This document shows, one piece after another, positions 17,415 to 28,196 of a stretch of 64,000 nucleotides of DNA. Numbering within the stretch: the first letter of the stretch is position 1; every line of letters starts with the position of its first letter. The DNA is from Lentilactobacillus parafarraginis DSM 18390 = JCM 14109. GTDB lineage: Bacteria; Bacillota; Bacilli; Lactobacillales; Lactobacillaceae. A program made the position numbers and the translations under genes. Under the pieces are notes generated by a model. It did no database searches. It saw nothing but the letters and a program-made list of their open reading frames with translations, and was not told the DNA's origin. The stretch spans positions 1 through 64,000 of the forward strand of contig NZ_AZFZ01000004.1 in the NCBI RefSeq assembly GCF_001435895.1, written 5' to 3'.

Positions 17415-17443
17415 TTGTGATGCAGGGCGTTTGGGTGTATCAT
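17415..17443 (+). promoter_or_regulatory. Promoter of cysteine desulfurase-thiI operon
   Basis: TTGTGA (17415-17420), 17-bp spacer, TATCAT (17438-17443). It lies about 55 bp before the desulfurase ATG. Confidence 0.55.
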
Positions 17444-17498
17444 CGTGGAAGTTATATTTGTTGGAGTCGAACCAATAAATAAGAGAAGAAGGTTTCAA

Positions 17499-18644
17499 AT
17501 GATTTATTTTGATAACAGTGCGACAACCCAAATATTACCTGGAGTTCTCGACACGTACAATAAAGTCAGTCAGCAAATTTGGGGTAACCCGTCAAGTCTT
17601 CATAACTTTGGCGAGCAGGCATTCAATTTGCTGGAACAATCACGTAAGCAGATTGCTGATTTGTTACACGTGCACGCTGATGAAATTTACTTTACGAGCG
17701 GGGGAACTGAAGGCGACAATTGGGTGATTAAGGGAACCGCAATTGAGAAACGGGAATATGGTAAGCATTTAATTACAACTTCCGTCGAACATGCAGCTGT
17801 CCGCAATTCAATGGAACAGTTGAAACGCCTTGGCTATGAGATTACCTATTTGCCTGTCGATGACCAGGGCCGCATCTCAGTGGCCGATTTAAAAGCCGCA
17901 ATTCGCCCGGATACAACGTTGGTTTCAATTATGGCGGTCAATAATGAAATTGGAACGATTCAGCCGATTAAAGAGGCTGCTGAGCTCCTAAAAGGTTATC
18001 CGAAGATTCACTTCCATATTGATGCCGTTCAAGGATTAGGCAAGGGTATTCAAGACCTGATCTTTAACGATCGGGTCGATTTTGTGGCCTTTTCTGGCCA
18101 TAAATTTCACGCTCCTCGCGGGACCGGTTTTATTTATGGTCGGCGAGGGCGGCGAATTGCCCCATTGATGAATGGCGGTGGTCAGGAAAAAAATCAACGT
18201 TCCGGAACCGAAAACCTTCCTGGAATTGCTGCGATGGCTAAGGCGATTCGGCTTGTATTGGACAAAGAGCCGGCTGCCATTAGTGAAGAATGCCAGATTA
18301 AACAGCTGATTATTGACCACATCGCCCAGTTTGATAAAGTCGTGATTTTTTCAAAAAACGATGCGACATTTGCCCCCCATATTCTCTGCTTCGCCATTAA
18401 AGGGGTTCGTGGGGAAACGATTGTTCATGCTTTTGAAAAGTATCACATCTACATTTCAACCACCAGTGCTTGTTCCTCCAAGGATCACGATGAAGCGGGG
18501 ACGCTCAATGCAATGAAGGTTCCAGAAAACATTGCGACCAGCGCAGTACGAATTTCATTGGGCGACCAGAATACGCTTGATGAAGCCAAAGAATTCATTA
18601 AAGTATTTGATCAATTGTATGAAGAATTTGACAAATTAAGTTAG
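17499..18644 (+). CDS. Cysteine desulfurase (NifS/IscS-like) partnering ThiI
   Basis: PLP enzyme of 381 residues that takes sulfur from cysteine as a protein persulfide. The PLP lysine is Lys202 in [10 protein letters not shown], and the catalytic Cys is Cys325 in [12 protein letters not shown]. The N-terminus is [10 protein letters not shown]. The start is ATG 17499 after AGAAGAAGG; an extension to GTG 17445 is unlikely. It lies 8 bp before thiI. In Bacillus the equivalent NifZ is dedicated to ThiI for 4-thiouridine in tRNA, and the same job is inferred here. General Fe-S supply would normally be by a SUF system elsewhere. Confidence 0.93.
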   Translation: MIYFDNSATTQILPGVLDTYNKVSQQIWGNPSSLHNFGEQAFNLLEQSRKQIADLLHVHADEIYFTSGGTEGDNWVIKGTAIEKREYGKHLITTSVEHAAVRNSMEQLKRLGYEITYLPVDDQGRISVADLKAAIRPDTTLVSIMAVNNEIGTIQPIKEAAELLKGYPKIHFHIDAVQGLGKGIQDLIFNDRVDFVAFSGHKFHAPRGTGFIYGRRGRRIAPLMNGGGQEKNQRSGTENLPGIAAMAKAIRLVLDKEPAAISEECQIKQLIIDHIAQFDKVVIFSKNDATFAPHILCFAIKGVRGETIVHAFEKYHIYISTTSACSSKDHDEAGTLNAMKVPENIATSAVRISLGDQNTLDEAKEFIKVFDQLYEEFDKLS

Positions 18645-18652
18645 GAGTAATT

Positions 18653-19870
18653 ATGCACTATACCGAAATTATGGTTCGCTATGGCGAACTTTCAACAAAG
18701 GGAAAGAACCGGCAGGACTTTATTCGCCAGCTTGGCCGTAATGTTCGTGCGGTTCTCCACCAGTTTCCGGCGGTCAAAGTCCATGCACAGCGGGATCGAC
18801 TGCATGTCTCACTGAACGGTGAGGATGACAAACGCGTCATTAAGGCCCTCCAGGGGGTCTTTGGGATTGAAACGCTCTATCCATCGATTCGAGTTGAAAA
18901 GGATATGGCGACTATCAAAAAGACCGCGCTGGAAATGGCAACGGAACAATATCATGACGGTGATACATTCAAGATTAATACGCGACGTCAGGATAAACAT
19001 TTCGAATATCACACTAACCAGATTAATAATATGCTGGGCGACTACGTGTTGGAAGGCGTCCCGGGCATTACCGTGGACGTCAAACACCCAGACATCGCAA
19101 TCCGAGTAGAAATTCGGATGAACGGCGCATTCTTATCTTCTGAAACCATTCATGGTGCTGGCGGCCTGCCCGTCGGTACTGGTGGTCGGGCCACAATGAT
19201 GCTTTCCGGGGGAATTGATTCGCCGGTTGCCACCTACCTGGCCATGAAGCGTGGCGTTAAAATTGACATGATTCATTTCTATAGTCCGCCTTACACCAGT
19301 GAACAGGCCCTTAACAAAGCCAAGCAGTTGACGTCAGTTTTGGCACAGTATTCCGGTAATATTCAGTTTATTCAAGTGCCGTTTACAGAAATTCAGGAAA
19401 CCATTAAAGAAAAGGTTCCTGAAGGGTATTTGATGACCATTCAACGGCGGATGATGTTACGAATCGCCGCTCAGATTACCGAGAGTCGCCACTGTGGCGG
19501 TGTCTTTACCGGTGAAGCGTTGGGGCAAGTTGCTTCCCAGACCCTCGAGAGTATGCGGGCGATCAATGATGTAACAACGATGCCTGTACTGCGGCCGTTG
19601 GTTTCAATGGATAAAACCGAAATTATTAAAATTTCAAAGGATATTGCAACCTACGATTTATCGATTTTGCCTTACGAAGATTGCTGTACGATTTTTACGC
19701 CGCCAGCACCAAAGACACGGCCAAACCTCGAACGATCACGCCAGTTTGAAGGCTATATTGATGTTGAGGGATTGATGAAAAAGGCGATTGATCACATTCA
19801 AATCACCGATATTAAGCCAGGCGAGGATTTCTTGAATCAAGACGTTGATGCCTTTGCCGAGTTACTTTAA
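18653..19870 (+). CDS. thiI: tRNA 4-thiouridine sulfurtransferase ThiI
   Basis: A 405-residue enzyme that adenylates U8 of tRNA and inserts sulfur. It has an N-terminal ferredoxin-like and THUMP part (residues ~1-165) and a PP-loop ATPase part with [11 protein letters not shown]. It ends soon after DIKPGEDF, so the C-terminal rhodanese domain found in E. coli is missing, as in Bacillus. The sulfur must then come from the adjacent desulfurase by way of a Cys in the ThiI core. GGAG precedes the ATG. Same operon as the desulfurase. Confidence 0.96.
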   Translation: MHYTEIMVRYGELSTKGKNRQDFIRQLGRNVRAVLHQFPAVKVHAQRDRLHVSLNGEDDKRVIKALQGVFGIETLYPSIRVEKDMATIKKTALEMATEQYHDGDTFKINTRRQDKHFEYHTNQINNMLGDYVLEGVPGITVDVKHPDIAIRVEIRMNGAFLSSETIHGAGGLPVGTGGRATMMLSGGIDSPVATYLAMKRGVKIDMIHFYSPPYTSEQALNKAKQLTSVLAQYSGNIQFIQVPFTEIQETIKEKVPEGYLMTIQRRMMLRIAAQITESRHCGGVFTGEALGQVASQTLESMRAINDVTTMPVLRPLVSMDKTEIIKISKDIATYDLSILPYEDCCTIFTPPAPKTRPNLERSRQFEGYIDVEGLMKKAIDHIQITDIKPGEDFLNQDVDAFAELL

Positions 19871-19883
19871 TTTAGTTGATTAC

Positions 19884-19912
19884 TTGCTTAAAGTTGCGGA
19901 TTAGGCTACATT
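19884..19912 (+). promoter_or_regulatory. Promoter of tpx
   Basis: TTGCTT (19884-19889), 17-bp spacer, TACATT (19907-19912), about 40 bp before the tpx ATG. Confidence 0.65.
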
Positions 19913-19954
19913 ATTTATAAGCCTAACTGACTCAATCACCAAGGGAGTGTTTGT

Positions 19955-20464
19955 ATGCAAGTCACTATCAATGGTAAAGATGAAAAATTATTCGGAAATC
20001 CTCCGGAAGTCGGTGAACAGCTACCGAAGTTTAAGCTGGAAGATGCCGATGGTTCCAAGGTTAAAACGGCTGACATTGTTGGCCACATTACATTAATTTC
20101 CACGGTTCCGGACATTGATACACCAGTGTGTTCAGTAGAAACCCGTAAGTTTAACCAGCAGGCAGATAAGTACCCGGATGCTAACTTTCTCACAATTTCC
20201 AACAATACCCTTGAACAGCAGAAAGATTGGTGTGCCGCTCAAGGTGTTTCGAATTTGAAATTGTTGTCGGACGAAAGCCTCTCGTTTGGGTATGCCATGA
20301 AATTGTATATGCCAAACTTTGGTGCCTTGGCGCGAACAATTTTTATTGTTGACGCAACCGGGAAAATTGTTTATCGCCAAATTGTTCCCGAGATAACTGA
20401 TGAACCCGATTATGCGGATGCGCTGGCTGCATTGGAAAAGTTGGCAAAGCGTGTTGACGATTAG
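19955..20464 (+). CDS. tpx: Thiol peroxidase (atypical 2-Cys peroxiredoxin)
   Basis: Reduces hydroperoxides with electrons from thioredoxin; 169 residues. The peroxidatic Cys59 is in DTPVCSVETRKFN and the resolving Cys93 in KDWCAAQGV, the Tpx arrangement. LSDESLSFGYAMKL replaces the common FG-YGV segment. GGGAG precedes the ATG. It stands alone with its own promoter, and its last codons contain the -35 of the valS leader. A thioredoxin gene that could feed it is at 60651. Confidence 0.95.
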   Translation: MQVTINGKDEKLFGNPPEVGEQLPKFKLEDADGSKVKTADIVGHITLISTVPDIDTPVCSVETRKFNQQADKYPDANFLTISNNTLEQQKDWCAAQGVSNLKLLSDESLSFGYAMKLYMPNFGALARTIFIVDATGKIVYRQIVPEITDEPDYADALAALEKLAKRVDD

Positions 20465-20482
20465 TCAATTCTTGAGTAAGAT
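20454..20482 (+). promoter_or_regulatory. Promoter of the valS T-box transcript
   Basis: TTGACG (20454-20459, inside the end of tpx), 17-bp spacer, TAAGAT (20477-20482). The same two hexamers and spacing occur before the T-box at 29 kb. Confidence 0.75.
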
Positions 20483-20489
20483 TAGAATT

Positions 20490-20728
20490 ACGTTAAAGCA
20501 TTGATCAAGAGAGTAGGCTGCTGATCTGTTTCAGAAAGAGAATGGTAAATGGAAAATTCTCACAGATGGTTGTTCGAAAGTAACTTGAGAGCTGTTCATT
20601 CGATTTACGAAGAGAATGAGCCGGTACTATCTGACCGTTATCAGGATACTGAGTGGGGCTCATTGCCCAATTTAGGTGGTACCGCGAACACTTCGTCCTA
20701 ATATTTTTTTAGGACGGAGTGTTTTTAT
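20490..20728 (+). promoter_or_regulatory. T-box leader (Val) controlling valS
   Basis: A tRNA-sensing leader. The conserved T-box bulge TGGTACCGCG is at 20677-20686. The lower stem I helix TCAAG/CTTGA is visible, with the loop-E half AGTA on the 5' side and GAA on the 3' side. The specifier codon just before CTTGA reads GTA (20580-20582), a Val codon that agrees with valS downstream. The terminator pairs ACACTTCGTCCTAA (20688-20701) with TTAGGACGGAGTGT (20709-20722), then T-run. Uncharged tRNA-Val should favour read-through. Together with the promoter this fills the 294-bp gap before valS. Confidence 0.93.
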
Positions 20729-20758
20729 TTACATAAAGAGATGGGAAGGAGAATTGCA

Positions 20759-23443
20759 ATGTCAGAAAAAGAGACCAACGCATCAACAACTGATGCTGAC
20801 ATGTCAACAAAGTATGACCCAACGGCCGTTGAAAACGGTCGGTATAATGAATGGCTGGATGAGGGGGTATTTCGCCCAAGCGGCGATAAGAAAGCAAAGC
20901 CGTTTTCGATTGTTTTGCCACCGCCCAACGTTACCGGGAAACTTCATTTAGGTCATGCTTGGGATACCACCCTACAGGATATGATTATTCGAAAGAAGCG
21001 AATGGAAGGCTATGATACGCTTTGGCTGCCAGGGATGGACCACGCAGGAATTGCCACCCAGGCGAAAGTCGAAGCCAAGTTACGAAAACAAGGGATTTCC
21101 CGCTACGATTTAGGTCGCGAAAAGTTCATTGAAAAAGTTTGGGAATGGAAAGATGACTTTGCCGCAACAATTAAGGAGCAATGGGCAAAACTTGGGCTTT
21201 CCCTGGACTATGAACGTGAACGATTTACCCTTGATAAAGGGTTGTCGAAGGCCGTTCGTCGGGTTTTCGTTGACCTTTATAACAAAGGCTTAATTTACCG
21301 GGACGAATACATTATCAACTGGGATCCCCAAGCCCGGACGGCGCTGTCTGATATTGAAGTGATTCATAAGGATGACAAGGGGGCATTCTATCACGTTAAG
21401 TACCCATTTACCGACGGGACTACTTTTAACGGGAAAGATTACATTGAGATCGCAACGACCCGTCCCGAAACGATGATGGGTGATACCGCGGTTGCCGTTA
21501 ATCCTAGCGATGAACGTTATAAATCGATTGTTGGTAAGAAGATTCGCGTCCCATTGGTAAATCGTGAGGTCCCAATTATTGCCGACCAGTACGTTGATCC
21601 CGATTTTGGAACGGGGATGGTGAAGATCACTCCCGCCCATGATCCAAATGACTTTAAAGTGGGTAATCGCCATAATCTGGAACGGATTAACACCATGAAC
21701 GAGGACGCCACCATGAACGAAAAGGCTGGCAAGTACCAGGGAATGGACCGTTTCGAAGCCCGAAAAGCAATGGTGAAGGATCTTGAAGATGAAGGTTTGA
21801 TGTTGAGTATTGATCCGATCGTCCATTCGGTTGGCCATTCGGAAAGAACCGGGGTTCAGGTTGAAGCGCGGCTATCAACGCAGTGGTTTGTGAAAATGAA
21901 GCCCCTGGCTGAACAGGCGATTAAAAACCAGTCGACTGACGATAAAGTTAATTTCTTCCCGCCGCGGTTCGAAGAAACCTTTACGCAGTGGATGGAAAAC
22001 GTTCACGATTGGGTGATTTCCCGTCAACTTTGGTGGGGTCATCAAATTCCTGCTTGGTACAACAAAAAAACCGGCGAAACCTACGTTGGGATGGACGCTC
22101 CTAAGGATGCCGAAAATTGGGAACAGGATCCTGACGTCTTGGATACCTGGTTCTCATCTGCCCTGTGGCCATTCTCAACGATGGGTTGGCCTGATGATAC
22201 CGATGATATGAAGCGTTACTTCCCAACTGATACGCTGGTTACGGGATATGATATTATCTTCTTCTGGGTTTCCCGGATGATTTTTCAAAGTCTTGAGTTT
22301 ACCCATCGACGACCATTCAAGGATGTGTTGCTCCATGGATTAATTCGGGATTCGCAAGGCCGAAAGATGTCGAAGTCTTTGGGTAACGGGATTGATCCAA
22401 TGGACGTTATTGATAAATATGGCGCCGATGCTTTACGGTGGTTCTTGTCCGTTGGGGGGACTCCTGGACAAGATTTGAAGTTCAGTTATGACAAAATGGA
22501 CTCTGCCTGGAATTTTATTAATAAGATTTGGAACGCCAGTCGTTACGTTATTATGAACCTTGACGGAATTAGTAAACCGGAATTGCCGGATTCGTCAGAA
22601 TGGCAGTTATCCGATAAATGGATTCTTAGCCGGTTAAACGCAACCATTGCCCATGTTTCCGAATTATTTGACAAATACAACTTTGGTGAGGCTGACCGAA
22701 CCTTATACGACTTCATCTGGAATGACTTCTGTGACTGGTATATTGAAATGAGCAAGGAAGCCTTGACGGGTGACGATGAAAAGCTCAAGCAAAACACCAA
22801 AAATATCCTGGCCTATGTTTTGGATAAGACATTGCGTCTGTTACAGCCAATCATGCCGTTCGTAACGGAATACATCTGGCAAAAGATGCCCCACGAAGGC
22901 CAATCCCTTGTAACCGCGGAGTATCCAACGGCTGATAAGCGTTTCTCAGATCCAACTTCGGAACACGAAATGCAGTCCCTGATTGACTTGATTAAGGCCG
23001 TCAGAAACATTCGAAACGAGGCAAACGCGCCGCTGTCGTCTCCAATTGACATGTTGGTACAGACGGATAACGATACTTTGAAATCAATTTTCGAAACGAA
23101 TCGTGACTACATCGATCGCTTCTGCCACACGCAGGAATTAACGATTGACCGTAAAGTGACCGCACCTAAATTATCAATGTCGGCTGTGATTACTGATGCA
23201 ACAATCTACGTTCCGTTAGCAGAACTGGTTGATTTGAATGAGGAAAAAGCCCGTGTTCAAAAGGACGTTGATAAGTTTACCGCTGAAGTTGCGCGTTCCA
23301 CTAAGAAATTGGCTAATACAAGGTTTGTTGAAAATGCACCGGATGCTGTCGTTAACGAAGAAAAGCAGAAACAGGCTGATTATCAATCAAAGCTTGACGC
23401 TGCTAAGGATCGTTTAACCCAGATCATCAATGAACTGTCATAA
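20759..23443 (+). CDS. valS: Valyl-tRNA synthetase
   Basis: Class I synthetase of 894 residues. The HIGH element is in [16 protein letters not shown] and the KMSKS element in [10 protein letters not shown]. The CP1 editing domain contains [13 protein letters not shown], and the C-terminal helical coiled-coil arm ([19 protein letters not shown]) ends the protein. The start ATG 20759 has AAGGAG 7 bp upstream; an upstream in-frame start at 20741 lacks one. Controlled by the T-box in front. Confidence 0.98.
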   Translation: MSEKETNASTTDADMSTKYDPTAVENGRYNEWLDEGVFRPSGDKKAKPFSIVLPPPNVTGKLHLGHAWDTTLQDMIIRKKRMEGYDTLWLPGMDHAGIATQAKVEAKLRKQGISRYDLGREKFIEKVWEWKDDFAATIKEQWAKLGLSLDYERERFTLDKGLSKAVRRVFVDLYNKGLIYRDEYIINWDPQARTALSDIEVIHKDDKGAFYHVKYPFTDGTTFNGKDYIEIATTRPETMMGDTAVAVNPSDERYKSIVGKKIRVPLVNREVPIIADQYVDPDFGTGMVKITPAHDPNDFKVGNRHNLERINTMNEDATMNEKAGKYQGMDRFEARKAMVKDLEDEGLMLSIDPIVHSVGHSERTGVQVEARLSTQWFVKMKPLAEQAIKNQSTDDKVNFFPPRFEETFTQWMENVHDWVISRQLWWGHQIPAWYNKKTGETYVGMDAPKDAENWEQDPDVLDTWFSSALWPFSTMGWPDDTDDMKRYFPTDTLVTGYDIIFFWVSRMIFQSLEFTHRRPFKDVLLHGLIRDSQGRKMSKSLGNGIDPMDVIDKYGADALRWFLSVGGTPGQDLKFSYDKMDSAWNFINKIWNASRYVIMNLDGISKPELPDSSEWQLSDKWILSRLNATIAHVSELFDKYNFGEADRTLYDFIWNDFCDWYIEMSKEALTGDDEKLKQNTKNILAYVLDKTLRLLQPIMPFVTEYIWQKMPHEGQSLVTAEYPTADKRFSDPTSEHEMQSLIDLIKAVRNIRNEANAPLSSPIDMLVQTDNDTLKSIFETNRDYIDRFCHTQELTIDRKVTAPKLSMSAVITDATIYVPLAELVDLNEEKARVQKDVDKFTAEVARSTKKLANTRFVENAPDAVVNEEKQKQADYQSKLDAAKDRLTQIINELS

Positions 23444-23520
23444 ACGATACGAATAAGCGAGGGGGGCCCAAGCAGTGAAACGACTGCGAGCGGCGCCCTT
23501 GTTTTGTGAGGAGAAAATTC

Positions 23521-24861
23521 ATGATTGATACGTATACTCAAGCACTTGATTTTATTCATGGGCGAACAAAATTTAAAAAAATTCCAACGCTAAAGCGCAT
23601 GCGCCGGTTTCTCGATGAGTTGGGTGCGCCGGATAAGCGGGTCAGGGCAATCCACATTGCTGGAACCAACGGTAAGGGGTCGACACTTGCGTTTTTACGG
23701 AATATTCTCCAACAAGATGGCTTGACCGTTGGCAGTTTTACTTCCCCGTTTCTCATTCGGTTCAATGAACGGATTAGTGTGAACGGGGTACCGATTTCTG
23801 ACGCTGACATTACCCGGCTCGCTCAGCAGGTCTACCCGATCGTCGTTAAGCTTGATGATGAGTTGGCGGAGGGCGGACCGACAGAATTTGAAATCATCAC
23901 CGCGATGATGTTTTCATATTTTTCTGAAGGTCATGCTGATATTGTGCTGATTGAGGTTGGTCTGGGCGGCCTTCTGGACTCCACGAATGTGATCATTCCC
24001 AAGGTATCAGTGATTACGACGATCGGTTGGGATCACATGCATATTTTGGGCGATACCCTGCCCAAAATTGCTTACCAAAAGGCCGGAATCATCAAGGATC
24101 GGGTGCCGGTCGTGGTTGGGAAAATTCCGACTGAACCGCTTGCCGTTATCAAACACGTGGCGGAAGTTAAGCACAGTCCGATTGATATTTTAGGAACTGA
24201 TTTTCACGTGACCGATACAGGTGTGACGGGTTGGCATCAGGGGTTCACGTTTTCGGCGGCCAAGTTTCCAAAAATTAGTTTGCAGACCAGCTTAATCGGC
24301 GACTACCAAACAGATAACGCGGCCGTTGCAATTCAGGCCTACCGGGTCTATTGTCAAAATCAGGATCTCCCGGTTAACCAAGAGAGTATCCAGCGGGGAA
24401 TTTCGCAAACCAAGTGGGCCGGACGATTTGAAAAAATTAGTGAGCATCCCACGGTGGTGATTGATGGGGCCCACAATATTTCTGCCGTTGATGAGGTTGT
24501 GAAGCTCCTTGATTCGGATTTTCATGACAAGAAGATTACCATTTTGATGGGGATTTTGGCGGACAAACAGGCTGACAAAATGGTTGAAAAAATGGCCACC
24601 GTTCCCAACGTCTCGATCGTTTTGACCCGATTTTCCGGTCCTGGGAAGCGGGCTGCCGCAGATCCGAAGAAATTGGAAAAAATTGTTGATTCTAAGACTG
24701 GTAACGGGACCGTTACGGCGGTGTTCTCCGATTGGCAGCGCGCAACCGATACGGTTTATGGGCAGCTTAGCAGTGACGGAATCCTGCTAATTACCGGATC
24801 ATTATATTTCATATCTGATGTTCGAAAGTATTTATTATCGAAATCTGCCAATTGCAAATAA
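23521..24861 (+). CDS. folC: Folylpolyglutamate/dihydrofolate synthase
   Basis: Mur-ligase-family enzyme of 446 residues adding glutamate to folates. The N-terminal part has the P-loop AGTNGKGST and SFTSPFLIRFNERISVNG. Further features are VLIEVGLGGLLDSTN, ITTIGWDHMHILG, and the C-terminal domain with DGAHNISAV. The start ATG 23521 follows GAGGAG; GTG 23506 overlaps that site. It is 77 bp behind valS, the usual valS-folC order of Firmicutes, and probably shares its transcript. Confidence 0.95.
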   Translation: MIDTYTQALDFIHGRTKFKKIPTLKRMRRFLDELGAPDKRVRAIHIAGTNGKGSTLAFLRNILQQDGLTVGSFTSPFLIRFNERISVNGVPISDADITRLAQQVYPIVVKLDDELAEGGPTEFEIITAMMFSYFSEGHADIVLIEVGLGGLLDSTNVIIPKVSVITTIGWDHMHILGDTLPKIAYQKAGIIKDRVPVVVGKIPTEPLAVIKHVAEVKHSPIDILGTDFHVTDTGVTGWHQGFTFSAAKFPKISLQTSLIGDYQTDNAAVAIQAYRVYCQNQDLPVNQESIQRGISQTKWAGRFEKISEHPTVVIDGAHNISAVDEVVKLLDSDFHDKKITILMGILADKQADKMVEKMATVPNVSIVLTRFSGPGKRAAADPKKLEKIVDSKTGNGTVTAVFSDWQRATDTVYGQLSSDGILLITGSLYFISDVRKYLLSKSANCK

Positions 24862-24914
24862 TCTCTTAAATCCTGGTTTCATTCTTTGGATTTGGTTCAT
24901 TTTTGCGTGCGTTA

Positions 24915-24923
24915 TGATATACT
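24915..24923 (+). promoter_or_regulatory. Extended -10 promoter of mre operon
   Basis: TGATATACT (TG 24915-24916, TATACT 24918-24923) with a weak TTCATT about 16 bp upstream. Confidence 0.6.
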
Positions 24924-25006
24924 TATTTCGTTAAACAATAATTAATCTATCAATAACACCAATAAGTAAAATTAACAAAGACTATGACAATGAAAGGATG
25001 GATAAC

Positions 25007-26014
25007 GTGTTCGGACTTGGGGATAAAAACATAGGTATTGACCTTGGTACAGCAAACACAATCGTTTATGTTGAAGGAAAGGGGATTGTGCTTCGTGAGC
25101 CATCGGTTGTTGCCAAGAGTACAAAAAGCGGCGAGGTGATTGCTGTTGGTGAAGAAGCCCGGGCAATGATTGGCCGCACACCGGCAAGCATTAATGCCGT
25201 TCGGCCGATGAAAGATGGCGTTATCGCGGACTACGACACCACTGTCGCAATGATGAAATATTTTATCCAGAAGGCACTGGGTCATTCATCCGGCAAACCA
25301 TATGTTATGGTTTGCGTTCCAACTGGTATCACCGCCGTTGAGAAGCGCGCGGTGATTGACGCGACGCGTGTTGCGGGTGCCCGTGACGCTTATGTCATTG
25401 AGGAGCCCTTTGCTGCGGCAATTGGTGCCGGCCTGCCCGTTATGGATCCGACCGGTAGTATGGTTGTTGATATTGGTGGTGGTACCACCGATGTCGCAAC
25501 CATTTCATTGGGCGGCATCGTGTCTAGCCGTTCGGTTCGAATGGCTGGTGATAAGCTTAACGAGGCGATTGCCCAGTACATTCGCCAAAAATACAATCTG
25601 TTGATTGGCGAGCGAACGGCTGAAGAACTCAAGATTCAAATTGGTTCCGCTTCTGCAAAGGCGGCCAAGGATATTGAAGCCGTTCCCGTCCGTGGCCGCG
25701 ATTTGGTAACCGGTTTACCCACAACCATTCAGGCGACTGGGACCGATGTCAATAATGCGATTAACGAGTCAGTGATGGAAATCATCTCAACAATCAAAGA
25801 AACCTTGGAAGAGACGTCACCGGAAATTGCTGCTGACGTTATTGACCATGGAATTGTCCTCACCGGTGGCGGTGCGCTCCTGCGTAACATCACTGATGTG
25901 ATTGCTGAAGCTACTCAAGTGCCGGTTTCAATTGCGGCCGATCCGCTGGACTGTGTCGCTATCGGGACTGGTGAATCATTGAAGAGCATTAGTGTCATGA
26001 AAAAGAAGCAATAA
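25007..26014 (+). CDS. mreB: Rod shape-determining actin homologue MreB
   Basis: Bacterial actin of 335 residues that directs lateral wall synthesis. Phosphate loop 1 is GIDLGTANT, phosphate loop 2 is [11 protein letters not shown], and the adenosine motif is [12 protein letters not shown]. The GTG 25007 is chosen over ATG 24998 because AAAGGA lies about 8 bp in front of it and the product then begins MFGLG, the normal MreB start. First gene of mreBCD, with minCD directly behind. Confidence 0.97.
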   Translation: MFGLGDKNIGIDLGTANTIVYVEGKGIVLREPSVVAKSTKSGEVIAVGEEARAMIGRTPASINAVRPMKDGVIADYDTTVAMMKYFIQKALGHSSGKPYVMVCVPTGITAVEKRAVIDATRVAGARDAYVIEEPFAAAIGAGLPVMDPTGSMVVDIGGGTTDVATISLGGIVSSRSVRMAGDKLNEAIAQYIRQKYNLLIGERTAEELKIQIGSASAKAAKDIEAVPVRGRDLVTGLPTTIQATGTDVNNAINESVMEIISTIKETLEETSPEIAADVIDHGIVLTGGGALLRNITDVIAEATQVPVSIAADPLDCVAIGTGESLKSISVMKKKQ

Positions 26015-26107
26015 TTTATCATCAATAAATAAATTAGAATCACCATATCTAAAATTGGCGTTGCATGCGCTGTTTTTTAGGTATTTATGAAACGGATGGA
26101 GGCAATT

Positions 26108-26956
26108 ATGCAAAAATTTTTCTCCAGTCGAAAGCTTGTTATTGTGATTGTCTGCTTGATCATTAGTTTTGGCTTAATGTCCGTCTCGGTTGCGTTTCGA
26201 AATAATCGGAACACACCGCCACTGGTTCAACAATTTGGCAACGACATCGTGGGATTTGGTGATCGAATTGTTGCGATTCCAATGAATGGTGTTCAACATG
26301 GATTTGCTTCGATTCATAATCTATTGAATACTTATCAGGAGAATCAGAAACTAAAGTCAAAGGTTGATCAGCTTGCACAAACACAGGTTAAAGATCAAGT
26401 TTTGGAACGAGAAAACAAACAACTGAAACGCCAGCTTAACGTTGGCAGTACCTTGACTGGGTACGAAAAGATCAACGCAGCCGTGATTACTCGGACACCG
26501 TCTTCTTGGGCGAGTCAGGTTGTTATTAATAAGGGCCAGGCTGCCGGGGTCAAAAAGAATATGCCGGTGATTGCTGGTCCGGGCCTCATTGGGACAGTTG
26601 CCGAAGTCAACAAAACTAACAGTAAAGTTGTCTTAATTTCAAATACTGCTGAAAATTCCAATCGATTTGCCATTCAAATTATCGGGGCGGGTTCTAAGGT
26701 TGTTAACGGCGTGATCACGTCTTATGATTCCCAAAGTAATCGTATCGTGATGGGCAATATTACGTCCAAGGCTAAGCTTTCCAAAGGTGATCGGGTCACC
26801 ACCAGCGGTTTAGGCGGCGTGATTCCTAAGGGGATCTATGTCGGAACTGTTTCAAAGATTGCCGAAGATGACTATGGTTTAGCGAAGAAAGTATACATTA
26901 AACCCGCAGCTAACTTAAACGATATTGAGGTCGTTTCAGTTGCTGTTCGGAATTGA
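26108..26956 (+). CDS. mreC: Rod shape-determining protein MreC
   Basis: Bitopic membrane protein of 282 residues linking MreB filaments with the wall machinery. It has an N-terminal cytoplasmic FFSSRK, one membrane helix (LVIVIVCLIISFGLMSVSVAF), a coiled coil (about residues 75-115), and two extracellular beta domains with GQAAGVKKNMPVIAGPGLIG and GDRVTTSGLGGVIPKGI. The start ATG 26108 has GGAGG 5 bp upstream. The 93-bp gap after mreB shows no terminator. Confidence 0.96.
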   Translation: MQKFFSSRKLVIVIVCLIISFGLMSVSVAFRNNRNTPPLVQQFGNDIVGFGDRIVAIPMNGVQHGFASIHNLLNTYQENQKLKSKVDQLAQTQVKDQVLERENKQLKRQLNVGSTLTGYEKINAAVITRTPSSWASQVVINKGQAAGVKKNMPVIAGPGLIGTVAEVNKTNSKVVLISNTAENSNRFAIQIIGAGSKVVNGVITSYDSQSNRIVMGNITSKAKLSKGDRVTTSGLGGVIPKGIYVGTVSKIAEDDYGLAKKVYIKPAANLNDIEVVSVAVRN

Positions 26957-26971
26957 TTGGGGGTTGTTCAG

Positions 26972-27496
26972 TTGAAACGAAGAATTCCTATCGCCTTTAT
27001 ATTTGTCATCGGTGAGTTCATTGCCTTTTTTCTGGATGGCTCACTTAGCCAAATTCTTTCTGGGACTCTCTATCGCTATCCCAATTCGTTGGTACCGTCA
27101 TTAACCCTGATGTGGTTAATTTTGGCGGTTTTTTTCGGGGACAGCAAGAAGCTTCACATCACAATGTGGTCGGCAATCATTGGGTTTATCTTTGACATGT
27201 ACTACACCGGGTTACTCGGCGTCTATGTCTTTATCTTCCCATTAGTGATCTACCTCTGCCAGACAGTCTACCAAATGCTGCCGCCAAATTTTATGAGCGG
27301 TTTTTTGGTTTACTTCTTGGGCATCACGGTGTGGGTCAGCCTTGGATTTGTGGCAAACAGCTTTATTGGCCAAACTTCTGATTCAGTTGCGCAGTTTATG
27401 GTCAATACGTTGGCGCCTACATTAGCCATTAACCTGGTTTTTATGGCATTGGCATACTTTCCAATTGAACCATTGTATCGAAGTCATAGGCAGTAA
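26972..27496 (+). CDS. mreD: Rod shape-determining protein MreD
   Basis: Membrane protein of 174 residues with five or six hydrophobic helices. It contains the family-typical YPNSLVPSLTLMWLIL and GFIFDMYYTGLLGVYVFIFPL. The TTG at 26972 is preceded by GGGGG at an 8-bp distance and gives MKRRIPIAF; the TTG at 26957 overlaps the ribosome binding site. It follows mreC by 15 bp. Confidence 0.92.
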   Translation: MKRRIPIAFIFVIGEFIAFFLDGSLSQILSGTLYRYPNSLVPSLTLMWLILAVFFGDSKKLHITMWSAIIGFIFDMYYTGLLGVYVFIFPLVIYLCQTVYQMLPPNFMSGFLVYFLGITVWVSLGFVANSFIGQTSDSVAQFMVNTLAPTLAINLVFMALAYFPIEPLYRSHRQ

Positions 27497-27512
27497 AGAA
27501 GGGGCGTAAAAC

Positions 27513-28196
27513 ATGCATGATGCAGCTGTGTTGAAGGGCACAAATGATGGGTATGAAATCATCTTGGATGATCAGTCGGATTTAGGTGAGGCACTCGCTG
27601 GGTTACGACGATTGCTTGAAAACTTAAGGGACCAGGCGGCCTCCGGAATATCACAAGCTATCTCGTTTGATATTCAAACCGGTCGACGCCTATTAGCGGC
27701 CGAGGATCGTTCGAAAATTGAAACCATCTTCTCAGATTTCAGTTCATTTTCCGTTCATAAGGTTACTTCAGATGTTATTACGAAAGAAGAATCTAATCGA
27801 ATCCTTGAACAAGAAAGCGTCCATGTGATTGATCAAATTATTCGTAATGGGCAAGAAATTCACATTCAGGGTGACGTATTGTTTTTAGGCAAAATTCATG
27901 AGGGTGGAAAACTCTTTGTTGGGGGCAATATTTATGTTCTCGGTGACGTTCATGGTATCATTCAAGCGGGGTATCCCGATCTTGAGGATAAGATGATTAT
28001 CGGGGATGTACATAATGCGCAGCAGGTCAGAATTGGTGAACAGTATGAAATTTTGGACGATACAAATACCAAAATTTCTGAAAACACCGTTGTTTATGTC
28101 AATGACCTCCACGTACTTGATTATGGTAAGGTCGAAAGTCTCAAACAAATCAACCCGAAATTCTTCAATCGGATAGGAGGAGTCATCAATGGGTAA
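27513..28196 (+). CDS. minC: Septum site-determining protein MinC
   Basis: FtsZ-assembly inhibitor of 227 residues. The C-terminal beta-helix domain is clear: GQEIHIQGDVLFLGKIHEGGKL, GGNIYVLGDVHGIIQAGYP and the closing repeats. The N-terminal domain is more diverged. It overlaps minD by 8 bp. No minE is present, as expected for Gram-positives, where DivIVA/MinJ-type proteins position MinCD. Confidence 0.93.
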   Translation: MHDAAVLKGTNDGYEIILDDQSDLGEALAGLRRLLENLRDQAASGISQAISFDIQTGRRLLAAEDRSKIETIFSDFSSFSVHKVTSDVITKEESNRILEQESVHVIDQIIRNGQEIHIQGDVLFLGKIHEGGKLFVGGNIYVLGDVHGIIQAGYPDLEDKMIIGDVHNAQQVRIGEQYEILDDTNTKISENTVVYVNDLHVLDYGKVESLKQINPKFFNRIGGVING

